Positions 31,070-41,197 of a stretch of DNA of 64,000 bases are shown piece after piece. Made by a program: the position numbers and the translations under genes. The DNA is taken from positions 446,001 to 510,000 of the forward strand of contig JAJOZX010002364.1 in NCBI GenBank assembly GCA_023014485.1. The letters are read 5' to 3'. This stretch comes from Bathynomus jamesi. Lineage: Eukaryota; Arthropoda; Malacostraca; Isopoda; Cirolanidae. The notes below the pieces were generated by a model. It ran no database searches. It was not told the DNA's origin and worked only from the letters and a program-made list of their open reading frames with translations. Numbering within the stretch: the stretch's first letter is position 1; every line of letters begins with the position of its first letter.

Positions 31070-31245
31070 AAACTAATGAAAATATCATGACAACCTAACC
31101 AATCATCATGGTGTACAGTTGACCTAACTGGGCATTCAATTAACCTAATGAAGTAGGAGGAGGTTAATTGAATGCCTGGTTAGGTCAACTGTATGCTTGA
31201 TGATTGGTTAGGTTAAGTCATGATATTTTCATTAGTTTTAATTGT
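31070..31245. mobile_element. Complete foldback of the TAACCTAACC family
   Basis: Left arm TAATGAAAATATCATGAC and AACCTAACCAATCATCATGG through GGGCATTCAATTAACCT; right arm is the inverse, ending CATGATATTTTCATTA. Arms of about 75 bp around a short centre (AATGAAGTAGGAGG). No ORF. Confidence 0.85.
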
Positions 31246-31315
31246 TGTCAAAAATGATGGGACAAGATCCTTATATAAATATATGTTGCTGAAGTTAATT
31301 TACAGTTCTTGATTT

Positions 31316-31398
31316 GGGACCCAGAAAGGTAAGGTTGGGTCATTGTTGGAACCTGGAAAGGTAAGGTTGGGTCATTGTTGGGACCCAGAAAGGTAAAT
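31316..31398 (+). repeat. Tandem repeat, about 33-bp unit, 2.5 copies
   Basis: GGGACCCAGAAAGGTAAGGT and GGGTCATTGTTG repeat in tandem; an inverse partial copy (ACCTTTCTGGGTCCCAACA) lies at 30,207-30,225, so the two flank the region with the hAT element as outer inverted repeats. Confidence 0.7.
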
Positions 31399-31577
31399 AG
31401 TACCCCACACTATTTATTAAACTATTTGCCTATCCAATGATATATTTAATTAACCAAGGTTACATTACATTTCATATGAAAATATGAAGGGATATTGAGG
31501 TTATCCAAGTCTTGAGCTGTATTTTATAATAAAATTGTGCAAAATGTCACTCTTAAGTTGGCTAATTAACACAACTA

Positions 31578-32575
31578 TCAGGTCATCCCATAAGTAATGT
31601 TGTTTTTTAGATCAGAATTTGAAGGACAAAAAAAAAACTCAACTGAAACTTTGTAATCTAGTATATATTTTCCATCAGAATCAATGACACTCTGCCAATG
31701 TCCTACAAGCTTTTCAATGCCATGTTCATAAAATTCAGGTGGTTTTGAGGCAAAAAACGTACAAAGACTGGTGTGCAGGTCATCTAAAGAAGTATACTGT
31801 TTCTCGTCAAGATAGTTTTGCAGACTCCTGAAGAGATGATAATCTGAAGGCGCAAGGTCTGGAGGATGTGGAAGTTTTTCCCACCCAAGCTCCTCAATTT
31901 TTGCAGAAGTGATCCGAGCAGTATGAGGATGTGCATTGTCATGGTGGAACATGATTCCTTTCTGATTAACCAAAGGAGGTCTCTTTTCCTTTAGCGCAGT
32001 GTTCAATCGATCCAGTTGTTGACAGTAGACTTGAGTGGTGATTGTTTGGTTGTGTGGTAAGGTTTCAAAGTGTATTACACCACCTTTATCCCACCACACA
32101 CTAAGCAACACCTTCCAAGGGTGAAGATTTGGTTTTGGCTGTGGTGTCGCTGGTTCTCCGGCACAAACCCACTGTCAACAGCACTTAACATTCTAGTACA
32201 GTATCCACTTTTCATCACCAGTCACTAAACGGTGCAAAAATGGGTCTTGGAGTTCACAGGAATGAAGAGCTCAGATTGTCAACCTACAATTCATGTGGCA
32301 CCCATTTTCCTAACTTAGGCACTTTCCCGAGTTGTTGCAAATGTCAATGGATGGTGGATGGGGATGAATTGAGTTTTGGGGCCAATTCTTTGACAGTTGT
32401 TGAACAGTCTTCTTCAAGTGCGGCTAACAGCAGGTCATCATCAAACTCAGCAGGGCATCCAGAGCGTGCTGCATCTGTCAAACAGCAGTCACCATTCCTA
32501 AACTTTTGAAACCATCTTTGACTTAGTAAATGGCAGATGGAATTCAGTATTCAAAATTGCAGTCATCCATTTTGG
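31578..32575 (-). pseudogene. Mariner transposase, nearly full length, 5'-truncated
   Basis: The 3' end TCAGGTCATCCCATAAGTAA looks like a mariner TIR. The minus-strand frame 32,111-31,578 reads SVWWDKGGVIHFETLP, FHHDNAHPHTARITSAKIEE, HPPDLAPSDYHLFRSLQNYL and EKLVGHWQSVIDSDGKY. Upstream in other frames lie GDEKWILYWN and AARSGCPAEFDDDLL pieces. The last two catalytic Asp are 31 residues apart rather than 34, because three residues (usually YSP) are missing from HPPYSPDLAPSD. The distal TIR is not found, so the copy is truncated near 32,575. Confidence 0.85.
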
Positions 32576-32815
32576 TAAAAATAATGAGAACTTTAGTTAT
32601 GAGATGCAAGGAAACTGTTTTGAAGATGTTAGATGCATAGTAATCTTTAAGTTAGTAGCAATCTAAAATTTTCTAAGCAGTGCTTAGAGGCTAGAAATAA
32701 AGCAAATAAAATGCTAGGTATTAAAAGAAATGTTAGTTACAAGAGTAATGAAGTCATTTGTAAATTATATAATTCTTGTTTATTAATTACTTATACATTT
32801 TCATGGTGAGGAACA
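32555..32815 (+). pseudogene. CR1-type RT thumb fragment
   Basis: Plus-strand reading with one or two frame changes: VIHFGKNNENFSYEMQGNCF, a DVRCIVIFKLVANLKFSKQC-like stretch, and ARNKANKMLGIKRNVSYKSN followed by VICKLYNSCLL, the conserved region after RT motif D in CR1-type elements. Truncated at both ends. Confidence 0.7.
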
Positions 32816-33247
32816 TAATCTAATTCAACCACAAGAAAAAATTTAGATAATGAAATGAAAATTCATTTTTTTTTATAAATGTTGTTACCTATTAACCAAT
32901 ACATAATTTTTATATCTTAAATTACTTTCTTGGTTTGATAATATTAGATACTCTTCAATTAATATTTCGATACTTGTGTAATATTTTCTTTTATTTATAT
33001 TTCATTTATTTTGATTCGTAAAAGAGTTGTACACACACAAATATTGATACCTAGTCAATTCAGACATTTAATTCAATCCTGCTTATTTTTATTATAATAT
33101 CAAACTTAAATGGCTGAAGTAACCATTTGAATTTAGTGTAAAATTATTTAGTTGATACACCCAAATATATTTTTTTGTGTGTGTATATGATATTAAATGG
33201 CGTACTACAGAAATTTTGTCAGAGTCAATTGGTGTGAAATGAAGAGT

Positions 33248-33656
33248 TTAATCAGAGCTGGAGCTAGAACTGGAGCTGGAATTAGAATGAGAGTTATGTT
33301 TTCCATGATTGTGCTGCTGCTTCTTGGACTTCTTGTGATGTTTATGTTGATCATACTGACATACAGGATGACCATGACTACTGTTGCTGGATGAACTGCA
33401 GGAAGATGATCTACCTTTGTTGTGATGTTTTCTGTATTTATGATGATCTTTGTGATGACCATGGTCACTACTTCTGGAAGATAGATGACCTGCTGTGGTG
33501 TTTCTTCTTTTTGCGCTTTCCATAACAAAGAATGACAAAGAATCTGGCCTCAGATGCTTCCTGCTGGTGCTTGGTTTGATGTGGGTCAGAGGAGAACTGG
33601 CTCCCGGCTTGAGAGAGACTGTTTAGCTCATACACATCCATTTTTGGATGACTCAA
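33248..33656 (-). other. His/Ser-rich open frame, uncertain
   Basis: Two overlapping minus-strand frames. The longer (33,538-33,248) reads MSFFVMESAKRRNTTAGHLS, then SDHGHHKDHHKYRKHHNK, a Ser run, QHKHHKKSKKQQHNHGKH and a terminal Ser run. Codon-level repetition of HHK and SSS could be real low-complexity coding sequence or chance from GAT/GTG-rich DNA. No start context, splice sites or homology can be judged. Listed only so that the segment is described. Confidence 0.25.
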
Positions 33657-33659
33657 AAA

Positions 33660-35050
33660 GTTGTCATTTATATCATCACGGGTGACTCAACCCACAACTG
33701 TTTCTCATTTGAGATCGGGTCTGTGTTCTAGTTTGACCATAAATCTATAAAGTTGTTACTCTTTAGACTAAACTGTTTACTCTCCTTTCCTTCTTGCTCG
33801 ATATCTCTTCCTATAATTAGTTGGCTTTTCTCTATTCTATATCTTTTTAAATGTTATTTTACTTGCTTCTGTTTATCGAAATGCCAGTGGGATACCCTTT
33901 ATCTCCCCCCCTTGATGACCTGATCTGGTGGATGACTAATGAATCTACTCCTTTAGCTGAACTCATAAGGATGGTGAAGTTGAGATGAGGAAAATGATGA
34001 CTAGATTTTTATACAAATCTAGTTTATTCAGTTAAATATTTACATTATGTACATCACACTCGCTTCATCCATAGCCAGTCATTTACAATCCAGTCACACA
34101 CAATATTTCTTTCACATTACAAGTTATACTTTATTTAGTATATTGTTATATCTTTCTTTTCTGGAATCCAGAACCTCTGAATTTATGATTTATAAAATCA
34201 CAAGTTCTTGAGCTTCTTGATTCTTGATCAGCTTACTTCATAATATACAAATTGTCATACTTAGCAAATAAATCTTATGTTTAGTTTTATAGTTATCACT
34301 CCAGTCCTTCTCATACACCATCTTAACTTAAGGTCACTGGCAGTCTAGAGAGTCATTCCAGATTCACCCTGGAATGGAGCTTTCCAGAATTTGATATCGA
34401 TGCTTTCTTGGTACCAGGCTAGTTACAATCGGGCCTACACTAGGTGGCCAATCTGGTTGGCCTAGATCCATTTGAGAAGCTCCCTTATGGGGTTCTTTAC
34501 AAGATGGTGCAGGTGGGTTTTCTCCATCCCAACACCGCTTGTCAAACTAGCCTAGATGTTCAAACTAGAAGGGCCAAACCCGACCTCTAGTAGAGAAGCC
34601 TAATTCTCCTTCCTTCCTTGAACTACTTCACATCCAGCATAAAGTCCAGGGAAAATACCCTGCCAAGTCTCGTAACTCACTCCACGCATCTGCCTCCAGC
34701 ATCAGGCCATGCCAAGGGGTGGGAATCCCCACTGGCTAAGTTTTTATCTTTCCATTACAAAAATATTCTAATAATTTACTTTTCTTTACTAAAATCTTTT
34801 AACAAAAATTACTTCTGAAATTAATAAAGAAGAGAGATATTAAATGGAACCTATCTAGCCTTCCAAAATTTGAAGGTGAAATATGGAAATCCTAAAACCT
34901 CCACAGTATGATATTTATCAGGATGATCACTAAAGATGCTGGAAGTTCTTGATGGTTCCAATCAGTCAGTCATTGCAGGGAGTGTCAAGCTTCTTATGTT
35001 TGGCTTTACTTAGAATACTGCATCTGTCAGAAGTCCTCTATAAGTTATAT
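33660..35050. other. No recognisable gene
   Basis: Mixed-composition DNA. A piece at 34,985-35,035 (CTTACTTAGAATACTGCATC type) is repeated at 35,762-35,815. No TIRs, no RT motifs and no plausible exons were found in the rest. Confidence 0.5.
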
Positions 35051-35051
35051 A

Positions 35052-35329
35052 CAGGCGCTCCTCAACTTACGTAAATTTGAGGTTACGGTATGCAAAATAT
35101 ATTTACAGAGTATATGTAAAGTTAAAATTTATCTTTGTAATTTACTATTTTATACATTCTGTTCTGTTTATCTGTAGTACTGTACACATACATCATTTTA
35201 TGACAGTTATTACGCATCTTGCATCGAGTAGGTAGGCTACATACACAGTTTACCTTAATTTCCAACGCGTAAAATTTGACATGTAATGGGTCCAGGAACA
35301 TAATCCTTACATAAGTCAAGGAGTGCCTG
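35052..35329. mobile_element. TA-flanked MITE
   Basis: Ends CAGGCGCTCCTCAACTTACG and inverse-like CATAAGTCAAGGAGTGCCTG with TA at 35,050-35,051 and 35,330-35,331. 278 bp, no ORF. Fits a pogo/mariner-type MITE. Confidence 0.85.
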
Positions 35330-35331
35330 TA

Positions 35332-35757
35332 CAGTAAAACTCCTTTAATCCAGTATCTGTTAATCCAGAAAATCTGATGGTCTGACATTTGTGCCAAAAC
35401 TTCCCACTGTGTTTTTAATCCAAAATTCACCCGCTGGTCCTGCATACTGCACACTGGGCTTGCATGCACCAGTTCTCAACTGACTTTGCTTTGTTCATTA
35501 GTTCACCATTGCTGCCTGCATGGTCAACATCTTGTGCACTATTTATAAAATATTTTGTGCTTTACTGTGCATTATTAGTCTCTTACACATATTTCTGTTA
35601 TAATAATATCATCATGGAAACACCAGTGAAGACAAGTGGTAACAGAAAACTTGTTACATATACATGTGCACATATGAAAATGTTCTGATAATCCAGCAAA
35701 TTTGGTAATCTGGCACCACCAATTCCCTGTGGGTGCTGGATTAAAGGAATTTTACTG
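35332..35757. mobile_element. TA-flanked MITE (CAGTAAAAC ends), abutting the previous one
   Basis: Ends CAGTAAAACTCCTTTAATCC and inverse GGATTAAAGGAATTTTACTG, TA on both sides; the left TA (35,330-35,331) is also the right TA of the preceding MITE. 426 bp. Related ends occur at 38,219-38,589. Confidence 0.88.
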
Positions 35758-35814
35758 TAGTTCTTATGTTTGGCCTTACTTAGAATACTGCATCTGTCAG
35801 AAGTCATCTGTAAA

Positions 35815-35935
35815 TTATATTCTTGCGTTTGGCCTTACTTAGAATACTGCATTCAAGACTGGTCTTCTCACCTTTGACATGATACTGATATTCTTGAAGG
35901 TGTGTAATGTAGGGCAATGAAGCTTATCTCTAGCT
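35815..35935 (+). pseudogene. CR1-type RT fragment
   Basis: Plus-strand VWPYLEYCIQDWSSHL and HDTDILEGV match the RT C-terminal block VRPxLEYCxQxWxP...DIxxLExVQ. Two stops. The first part (TTTGGCCTTACTTAGAATAC) is duplicated nearby at 34,995 and 35,768. Confidence 0.7.
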
Positions 35936-35984
35936 AAAATTTTAAAGAATTAGCAAGAGAATTGGCTAAATTTGGCTGATACTG

Positions 35985-37405
35985 ATGCCCATGACTCCAG
36001 ATTCCTGGGATCTTGGGAGCATTGCTCCAGTAAATTTGACCATGAGAAAAAGTAAATTTGGGTTTGGGTTTTGTTCATCCGCTAGACGTTATGCAATTTT
36101 TTTGCGTATACGTTCTTGTACAAACCAATTTTTTTAAATTACAAATTTAGTTATTTTAAGTTTAGTTGGTAATTCCATATTTAACAATTATTTTTATTTT
36201 TTGTTAAGCTTCAATGTTTTGAAAATTAAAATTTTATTAAAACGTATATTTTTTTAATATAAAATTATCAGGATTGGACTATGTTCCATTGATCTCGGCC
36301 AGGTTTGATAAATTGGCCATATAATTACTTGTGTGGTTTTAAGTAATCCACCATGACTCTAGAATTGAAAAGTTTAGTTAAGTTTAAACTTACTTTTACT
36401 TACTTTAACTTACCTACTTTTACTTACTCTTCCTTACTTTTACTAAGTTTAAAGCACTTACTTTTACTTACTTTCATTGTACTATATTTACTTACTTTTA
36501 CTCACTTTTACCATACTATATTTACTAACTTTTACTTATTTTATATTTTTTCAGGTAGTCAATAATCAATAATGGATCCTAATATTGATGAAGTTGGAGA
36601 GAAAAGTGAGGGTGTTAAAAGGGGTTACCTTTGTGGTCAATGCAAGAACAAATATTCAAAGAAGCAAAACTGGGAGGAACATTTTAATTCCAAAAAAAAT
36701 ATTTGTTACAATACAAGAGGTCCCAGAGTTTGGGCCCACAGCTTAGATATTGCAGTAAAGAAATACCAGGATGAAGTGCAGCAAAGAGATACGGCAAAAC
36801 AGTCATTTAGTTTGTTCACAAAATGTGCTAGTGCTAGACCTCAGAAAAATGAACCAACTTCATCAACTGCTAATCTAGAAAATGAAACTTTTTCACTAGA
36901 TGTTTCACAGACTGAAGAAAGTGCTTCTCCTCCACCTAAGAAACAAAAGGTAAGTGAGGAATCTGCGCATCAGACTAACAAAACTGCTTTAGAGGAATTT
37001 GAAAATTCCCAAATCCAGAAGACATTGAATGCAATTTTGCGCCTAACAAAAGAAACTCACCAAGCTGTTGTGGTTAATAAAGAGAAGAGTCAAAATATGC
37101 CTTCAAGTTCAAGTGTTGCATCCAAATCTAATAAAGCAAAAAGCAACAAATTTGACATTTCCATAGCCCATTTAAGCAAGTGTAAATCAATACATTGCTG
37201 CTGCAATGAATAAATAAACTTAAGGTGAGTTATAAACTGTACATTATTGTATTATTATGTTTAGCTAAAACAATTTGTAATTGGTATGTCGTCAATTCAA
37301 GAGTTTACTATCATTAACCTATCTAGTGGTGTAAGGGGAAAAAAAGTAAATTCAGAGCTGTGCTCCAGTAAATTTTTTCAAATCTGGAGTCATGCTGATG
37401 CCAAT
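35985..37405 (+). mobile_element. Inverted-ended block carrying a zinc-finger ORF
   Basis: About 60-70 bp at 35,985-36,060 (GATGCCCATGACTCCAGATT, GCTCCAGTAAATTT) and 37,335-37,405 (inverse: AAATCTGGAGTCATGCTGATG, GTGCTCCAGTAAATT) show imperfect inverted similarity. An A/T-rich array of ACTTTTACTT units lies at 36,385-36,545. The block holds the ORF at 36,572-37,213. Confidence 0.45.
36572..37213 (+). CDS. Zinc-finger protein ORF, uncharacterised (213 aa)
   Basis: An intact frame from an ATG preceded by AATCAATA. Residues about 20-47 read YLCGQCKNKYSKKQNWEEHF then NSKKNICY, a C-x2-C...H finger-like motif whose last ligand would be Cys rather than His. It is followed by a Gln/Ser-rich region, PPPKKQKVSEES (basic, possible nuclear signal), an acidic/helical stretch (FENSQIQKTLNAILRLTKET), and ends LSKCKSIHCCCNE. 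It lies between imperfect inverted repeats, so it is more likely a transposon-encoded DNA-binding accessory or captured exon than a host gene. Similar to nothing I can name. Confidence 0.45.
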   Translation: MDPNIDEVGEKSEGVKRGYLCGQCKNKYSKKQNWEEHFNSKKNICYNTRGPRVWAHSLDIAVKKYQDEVQQRDTAKQSFSLFTKCASARPQKNEPTSSTANLENETFSLDVSQTEESASPPPKKQKVSEESAHQTNKTALEEFENSQIQKTLNAILRLTKETHQAVVVNKEKSQNMPSSSSVASKSNKAKSNKFDISIAHLSKCKSIHCCCNE

Positions 37406-37442
37406 GCTAATGTCAATTAATTGGTATACCACTAGTACAAAT

Positions 37443-38101
37443 CAGGGCTGTGGAGTCGGAGTCATGGAGTCAGTCAATTTTGAGTGGAGTCAGAGTTGGA
37501 AGTGCATAGTTGGATGGAGTTGGAGTCGGTGCAAATCCTTCAACTATAACTATAGCAGCCTAGGCCTAGCTCAATTTTATGAATAAAATAGATTTAACCT
37601 AATGTTTTAATATATAATATAAATAATATATAATATATAAATATAAATAATATATAAATATAGTTGCTTATAATTAATAAGGATTATAATTAATTAATTA
37701 ACATAATTAATAATAAGGAAATTTAAAAATTCAGTTTAGGTTAGTACATTTTGTTACGGATGTTTATAATAATACAAAAACATCTTATTAATTTGCTAAA
37801 CCAATAATAATCTTACTTTGTTTAAGCTTCAATCAGTTTGTATTTTGGGATTTATTGTAATTTTTTAATAAAGAGAAAAAAAGCCATTAAGGCATAGTTA
37901 CAGCCACTAAGTAACCTGATGAGTCATGTGGTGGTGACGAAATGCCTTGTTTATGAATCTCCATTGGCCTAATAAAGCTAATCATAATCAATTTGGCCTT
38001 AACATTCTGTCGGAGTTGTAATTATACAAGTCAGATTTCTGGAGTTGGAGTTGGAGTTGGAGTTGGAGTCGGCAAATTTTATCACTGACTCCACAGCCCT
38101 G
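37443..38101. mobile_element. hAT-type MITE with perfect 8-bp target duplication
   Basis: Ends CAGGGCTGTGGAGTCGGAGT and GACTCCACAGCCCTG; flanks GTACAAAT at 37,435-37,442 and 38,102-38,109. A run of GGAGTT units at 38,040-38,070 is subterminal. No ORF. Confidence 0.93.
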
Positions 38102-38218
38102 GTACAAATAGAGTTCAATGAAAGTATGTCCACATTAATTTTAGCAAATTAAGAATTTTATTGTGCCTTTTATTCAACAATGATTCATATTTCTCATTAG
38201 CTACTAAGAAACATACTA

Positions 38219-38589
38219 CAGTAAAACCTTCATTATCCAGCAAGCTCGGGGATTAGGCCATTCCAGTTGTCTAAATTTTCTGGTTATCTGAGGGTACCAT
38301 TAACCTAGGAAAAACCAATGGACAATAATAGTAAAACTCAAATTTTGGTTGTACTGCACTGTATGCCAATGTAAACTATATTGTAATCAACATGAACACT
38401 ATGCTAAGCATGTGAAACAAGTAAAATTTAGTCTTATTTTATTAATGTTAAGGATGTTCTAGATTTTTCCGGATGGCATCAGAAAGCTTCCAAGTTTCTA
38501 GATTGGTGAATTGTATTGGCCTAATATGAAATTTACTGGTTTCTAAAGTTTTCTGGATAGTTGATTGCCAGATAGCACAGGTTTTACTG
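38219..38589. mobile_element. TA-flanked MITE (CAGTAAAAC ends)
   Basis: Ends CAGTAAAACCTTCATTATCC and ATAGCACAGGTTTTACTG with TA on both sides (38,217-38,218 and 38,590-38,591). 371 bp, no ORF; ends related to 35,332-35,757. pogo/Tigger-type ends. Confidence 0.88.
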
Positions 38590-38591
38590 TA

Positions 38592-39204
38592 GTTGGTATT
38601 TTGGCTGATTTAACCTAGGTTTACCCTGAAGGCATAAATCCACCTATAGATTCCTTATTGATAAGCTTTTGTAGATTAACTAAAGTAACATTTAATTTAA
38701 GCAAGATATCAATCTTTTCTGTAGGATTAAGGTTCTGAATTAGAATTACAGTATGGTGTGGTAACTTACAGCTATTGATTTTTATATTGACCTCAAACAT
38801 AGAGTATTAAAGTTCAGATATTTTTTTAGGTATCTTTAAATTGAGGCCATTGGGGTTTTTCATACTGTTTTTCAATTTTGTCAGCCTAGCCAATTTTTGG
38901 TAGGTCTGTTTCTGAATTGTGAGGAGCTTTGTTGGAAGGTGTAGAGACTGGTTGTGTTTATTACTGTATTAAATACTTTTTACTCTCTCATTTCAAGATG
39001 TCTGTCTAATTTCTGTTGGTTATTTCAACATGGTCTGTTGCATGTTTTTATTCAATCCACAATTGGTGCAAATAATTTTGGGTATAGGGCTCTGTAGTAG
39101 TTTGAATACCAAAGCTAGTGATTATATTCATTGATGGCATAAGTTATTTTTAAAATTTAATCAAAGTACTTAATCCTTAAGTGTATCTTTGATATCTTTC
39201 ACAG
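38592..39204. other. Upstream region of the COX19-like gene
   Basis: No TE motif recognised. The bases just before the first ATG (TTTGATATCTTTCACAG at about 39,188-39,204) look like a 3' splice site, so an untranslated exon probably lies upstream, but its position is not determined. Confidence 0.5.
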
Positions 39205-39205
39205 A

Positions 39206-39309
39206 ATGAGTTCAATGACATTTGGTCAAAAGACTTTTACACCAACCCCACCTGATAAAGGCAGCTTCCCTTTAGATCATGAGGGGGAGTGCAAAACATT
39301 CATGCTAAA
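39206..39309 (+). CDS. COX19: COX19-like protein, exon 1 of 2
   Basis: COX19 is a small twin CX9C protein of the mitochondrial intermembrane space and cytosol needed for copper delivery to cytochrome c oxidase. This exon reads [20 protein letters not shown] then [15 protein letters not shown]. The [16 protein letters not shown] block is the hallmark of COX19 N-termini. The first Cys of the first CX9C pair is here. It ends in phase 2 at 39,309 before GTAAGA. The ATG is two bases after a probable acceptor. With exon 2 the protein is 95 aa, the usual family size. The gene lies 2.9 kb upstream of the NCKIPSD-like gene on the same strand. Confidence 0.93.
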
Positions 39310-40146
39310 GTAAGATTACTTAACTGAGGAAGTTAAAAAAACCTATGCTCTAATTATAGCCATTAAGGTATAGGGCTTAATCTTTAGTTACCATATTGTA
39401 TTTAGTTTGTAACATACTGTATGATTTATAAACTAGAGTAGGTTACTTAAAAATAATTATATGATAATTTTGTTACTGAGGAATTACATCTTGCATATAG
39501 TCCATATATGAGGGGTCGCGTGTCTTATGGTACCTAAGTGCTACCACAGGCAAAAATGTGTGTGTGATGGATATCACTATTTTCACCCTTCCTCTATCGC
39601 GTGGTTTGGGTTATAATGACCTTACGACACGAAGTATGGTTGAAAACCTTATGAAGCGAACTACTTTTTTCACCTCTATCGCCAGCCAAAAGTTCACCCA
39701 AAGTTCGGCATAATAAGAAAATCAAAACATTAAAAAAAATATACATATATATAATATGAAAATCTATTCCAAAAACTCATCAACATCTTCATTAGCATAC
39801 TTAGAACTCTAATTTAGCCAAAAATGAACGTTCTAGCTCAATTAATAACAGAGATACTATTGCGAGAATATTGCTGAGCTTTGGAGGTGATTTCTGGCAA
39901 ATTTTAATTTTGGCACTTAGGTACTGTAAGACGCGGGACCCCTCATATACCCTATGAATCATAATTAGACCAGTGCATTCTCTGTTCATTGCTCTTAGGT
40001 CCATTTTATTATTGGTTAATCAGTTAACTTAAGCCTATAGCTTACTGTAGGGTTAAGCATTTTAGGCTTATTTATTAGTTTCTATGATTGGCTATTAATC
40101 TTAGTGTAATGTACGCTAAGTAATTTATTAAAATTCTTTTCAACAG
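39310..40146 (+). other. Intron of the COX19-like gene
   Basis: GTAAGA donor to TTTTCAACAG acceptor, 837 bases. More than half is the MITE at 39,509-39,945. Confidence 0.9.
39509..39945. mobile_element. TA-flanked MITE with TGAGGGGTC ends (copy 1)
   Basis: Ends TGAGGGGTCGCGTGTCTTAT and inverse-like TAAGACGCGGGACCCCTCA, TA at 39,507-39,508 and 39,946-39,947. 437 bp, no ORF. A second, inverted copy is at 55,003-55,435. Both lie in introns of plus-strand host genes. Confidence 0.92.
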
Positions 40147-40330
40147 ATTTTTGATATGCCTAAGAGAAAATAACAATGAAAACCATAAATGCAGAGAGGA
40201 ATCAAAAGATTATCTAGGATGCCGAATGAAGAAAGGCTTAATGGCTAAAGAAGATTGGAGTAAATTGGGATTTTCAGACATGAAAGATGAATCAGATAGC
40301 AAGAACAATTTAATAAAGGAGAAATATTGA
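40147..40330 (+). CDS. COX19: COX19-like protein, exon 2 of 2
   Basis: Continues in frame from exon 1 across a phase 2 intron: FLICLRENNNENHKCREESK, DYLGCRMKKGLMAKEDWSKL and GFSDMKDESDSKNNLIKEKY, then TGA. Cys spacing is C-KTFMLKFLI-C across the junction and C-REESKDYLG-C here: two exact CX9C pairs, which form the disulphide-linked helical hairpin recognised by the MIA import pathway. The GRM/LMxxxxWxKLGFSD ending is typical of the family. No AATAAA was found just downstream. Confidence 0.93.
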
Positions 40331-40835
40331 TTTTAGCCTTAATTTAATAATTAGGGTTTAATTTCTAGAAATAGAATAGTTTAAAACTTTAAAGAATGCA
40401 TTTGTAGATTTCAGTCTGCTTTGAAATTTATTAATACATGGAGGCTCATTACATTAACTTGTCATATGCATGTCCATTAGGCCGGGTCAAAATTTGTTAT
40501 TTCTTACGTACATAGTGTGAGGTGGTTCAATCAATCATAGTAACACCCTGGTAAAATATTTTTTAATTCTGAGGACCCCTACCCCCCTACCAGTTTGTTT
40601 TTTTCAGAAAATTCATAAAATTTGAGATAATTTGCGATTTACTTCAAAATTTTGTTATTACAAAAGTTTGCTTATAAAACGCTATTATATTTATTTTTTA
40701 ATGAAAAAAAAATTTAAAGAATACAGAAATGCATGAAAAAAAATTTAATACATAAATTTTTAGCTATTATTGGTAAAAATTTAGAAATTAAGAGACAAAT
40801 TCAATAAAAATTTTACCTAAAATTAATGTTTTTTT

Positions 40836-41195
40836 TTATTCCTTCCATTGACCTTTCGACTCAAAAGTTGGCAGTTCTTTTCTAGACTCTAAAGTATTTA
40901 AAATAAATTTATGCCAATTAATATAACCAATTCTTTCCTGGCTAGATTTCGTTACTAAGTTCACACCCCATTCAATGCTTTGGCTGTGACATGGAAAATC
41001 TAGTATTTCTAGAGGTTTAGTTCTAATCTGAAGCAATTGCTCATTGGTAAAATTACTTAGCAAAGGTGGAGGAGTGATTATCTGCTCATTCCAATTAATC
41101 AAATCAATATAATCATTTGTTAGAAAATTTATAGGTCTTGGTAGCTCAAAATTTCTGCTGCAAAACGCTGCATTTTGGCTTTTTCTAGTAGCCAT
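40836..41195 (-). pseudogene. Family 2-type transposase C-terminal fragment
   Basis: The 119-codon minus-strand frame includes PPPLLSNFTNEQLLQIRTKP, then LDFPCHSQSIEWGVNLVTKS, RIGYINWHKFILNTL and LPTFESKGQW. These align with the end of the 15,909-18,119 gene: PPLTKQFSVEQLDKI, RIPCHSQGVECCARIVTEV, RDGYIRAVLKS, MPSFKTKQNF. The N-terminal and catalytic parts are absent. The frame's first Met is only a few bases from the palindrome at 41,198-41,240. Confidence 0.8.
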
Positions 41196-41197
41196 AA

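Noticed and set aside
32240..32509. Plus-strand 89-codon frame
   Set aside because: It is the antisense of the mariner pseudogene at 31,578-32,575; the minus strand gives recognisable transposase peptides there.
33197..33394. Plus-strand frame rich in Met/Leu/Ile
   Set aside because: It is the antisense of the His/Ser codon run; a hydrophobic reading is expected from that composition.
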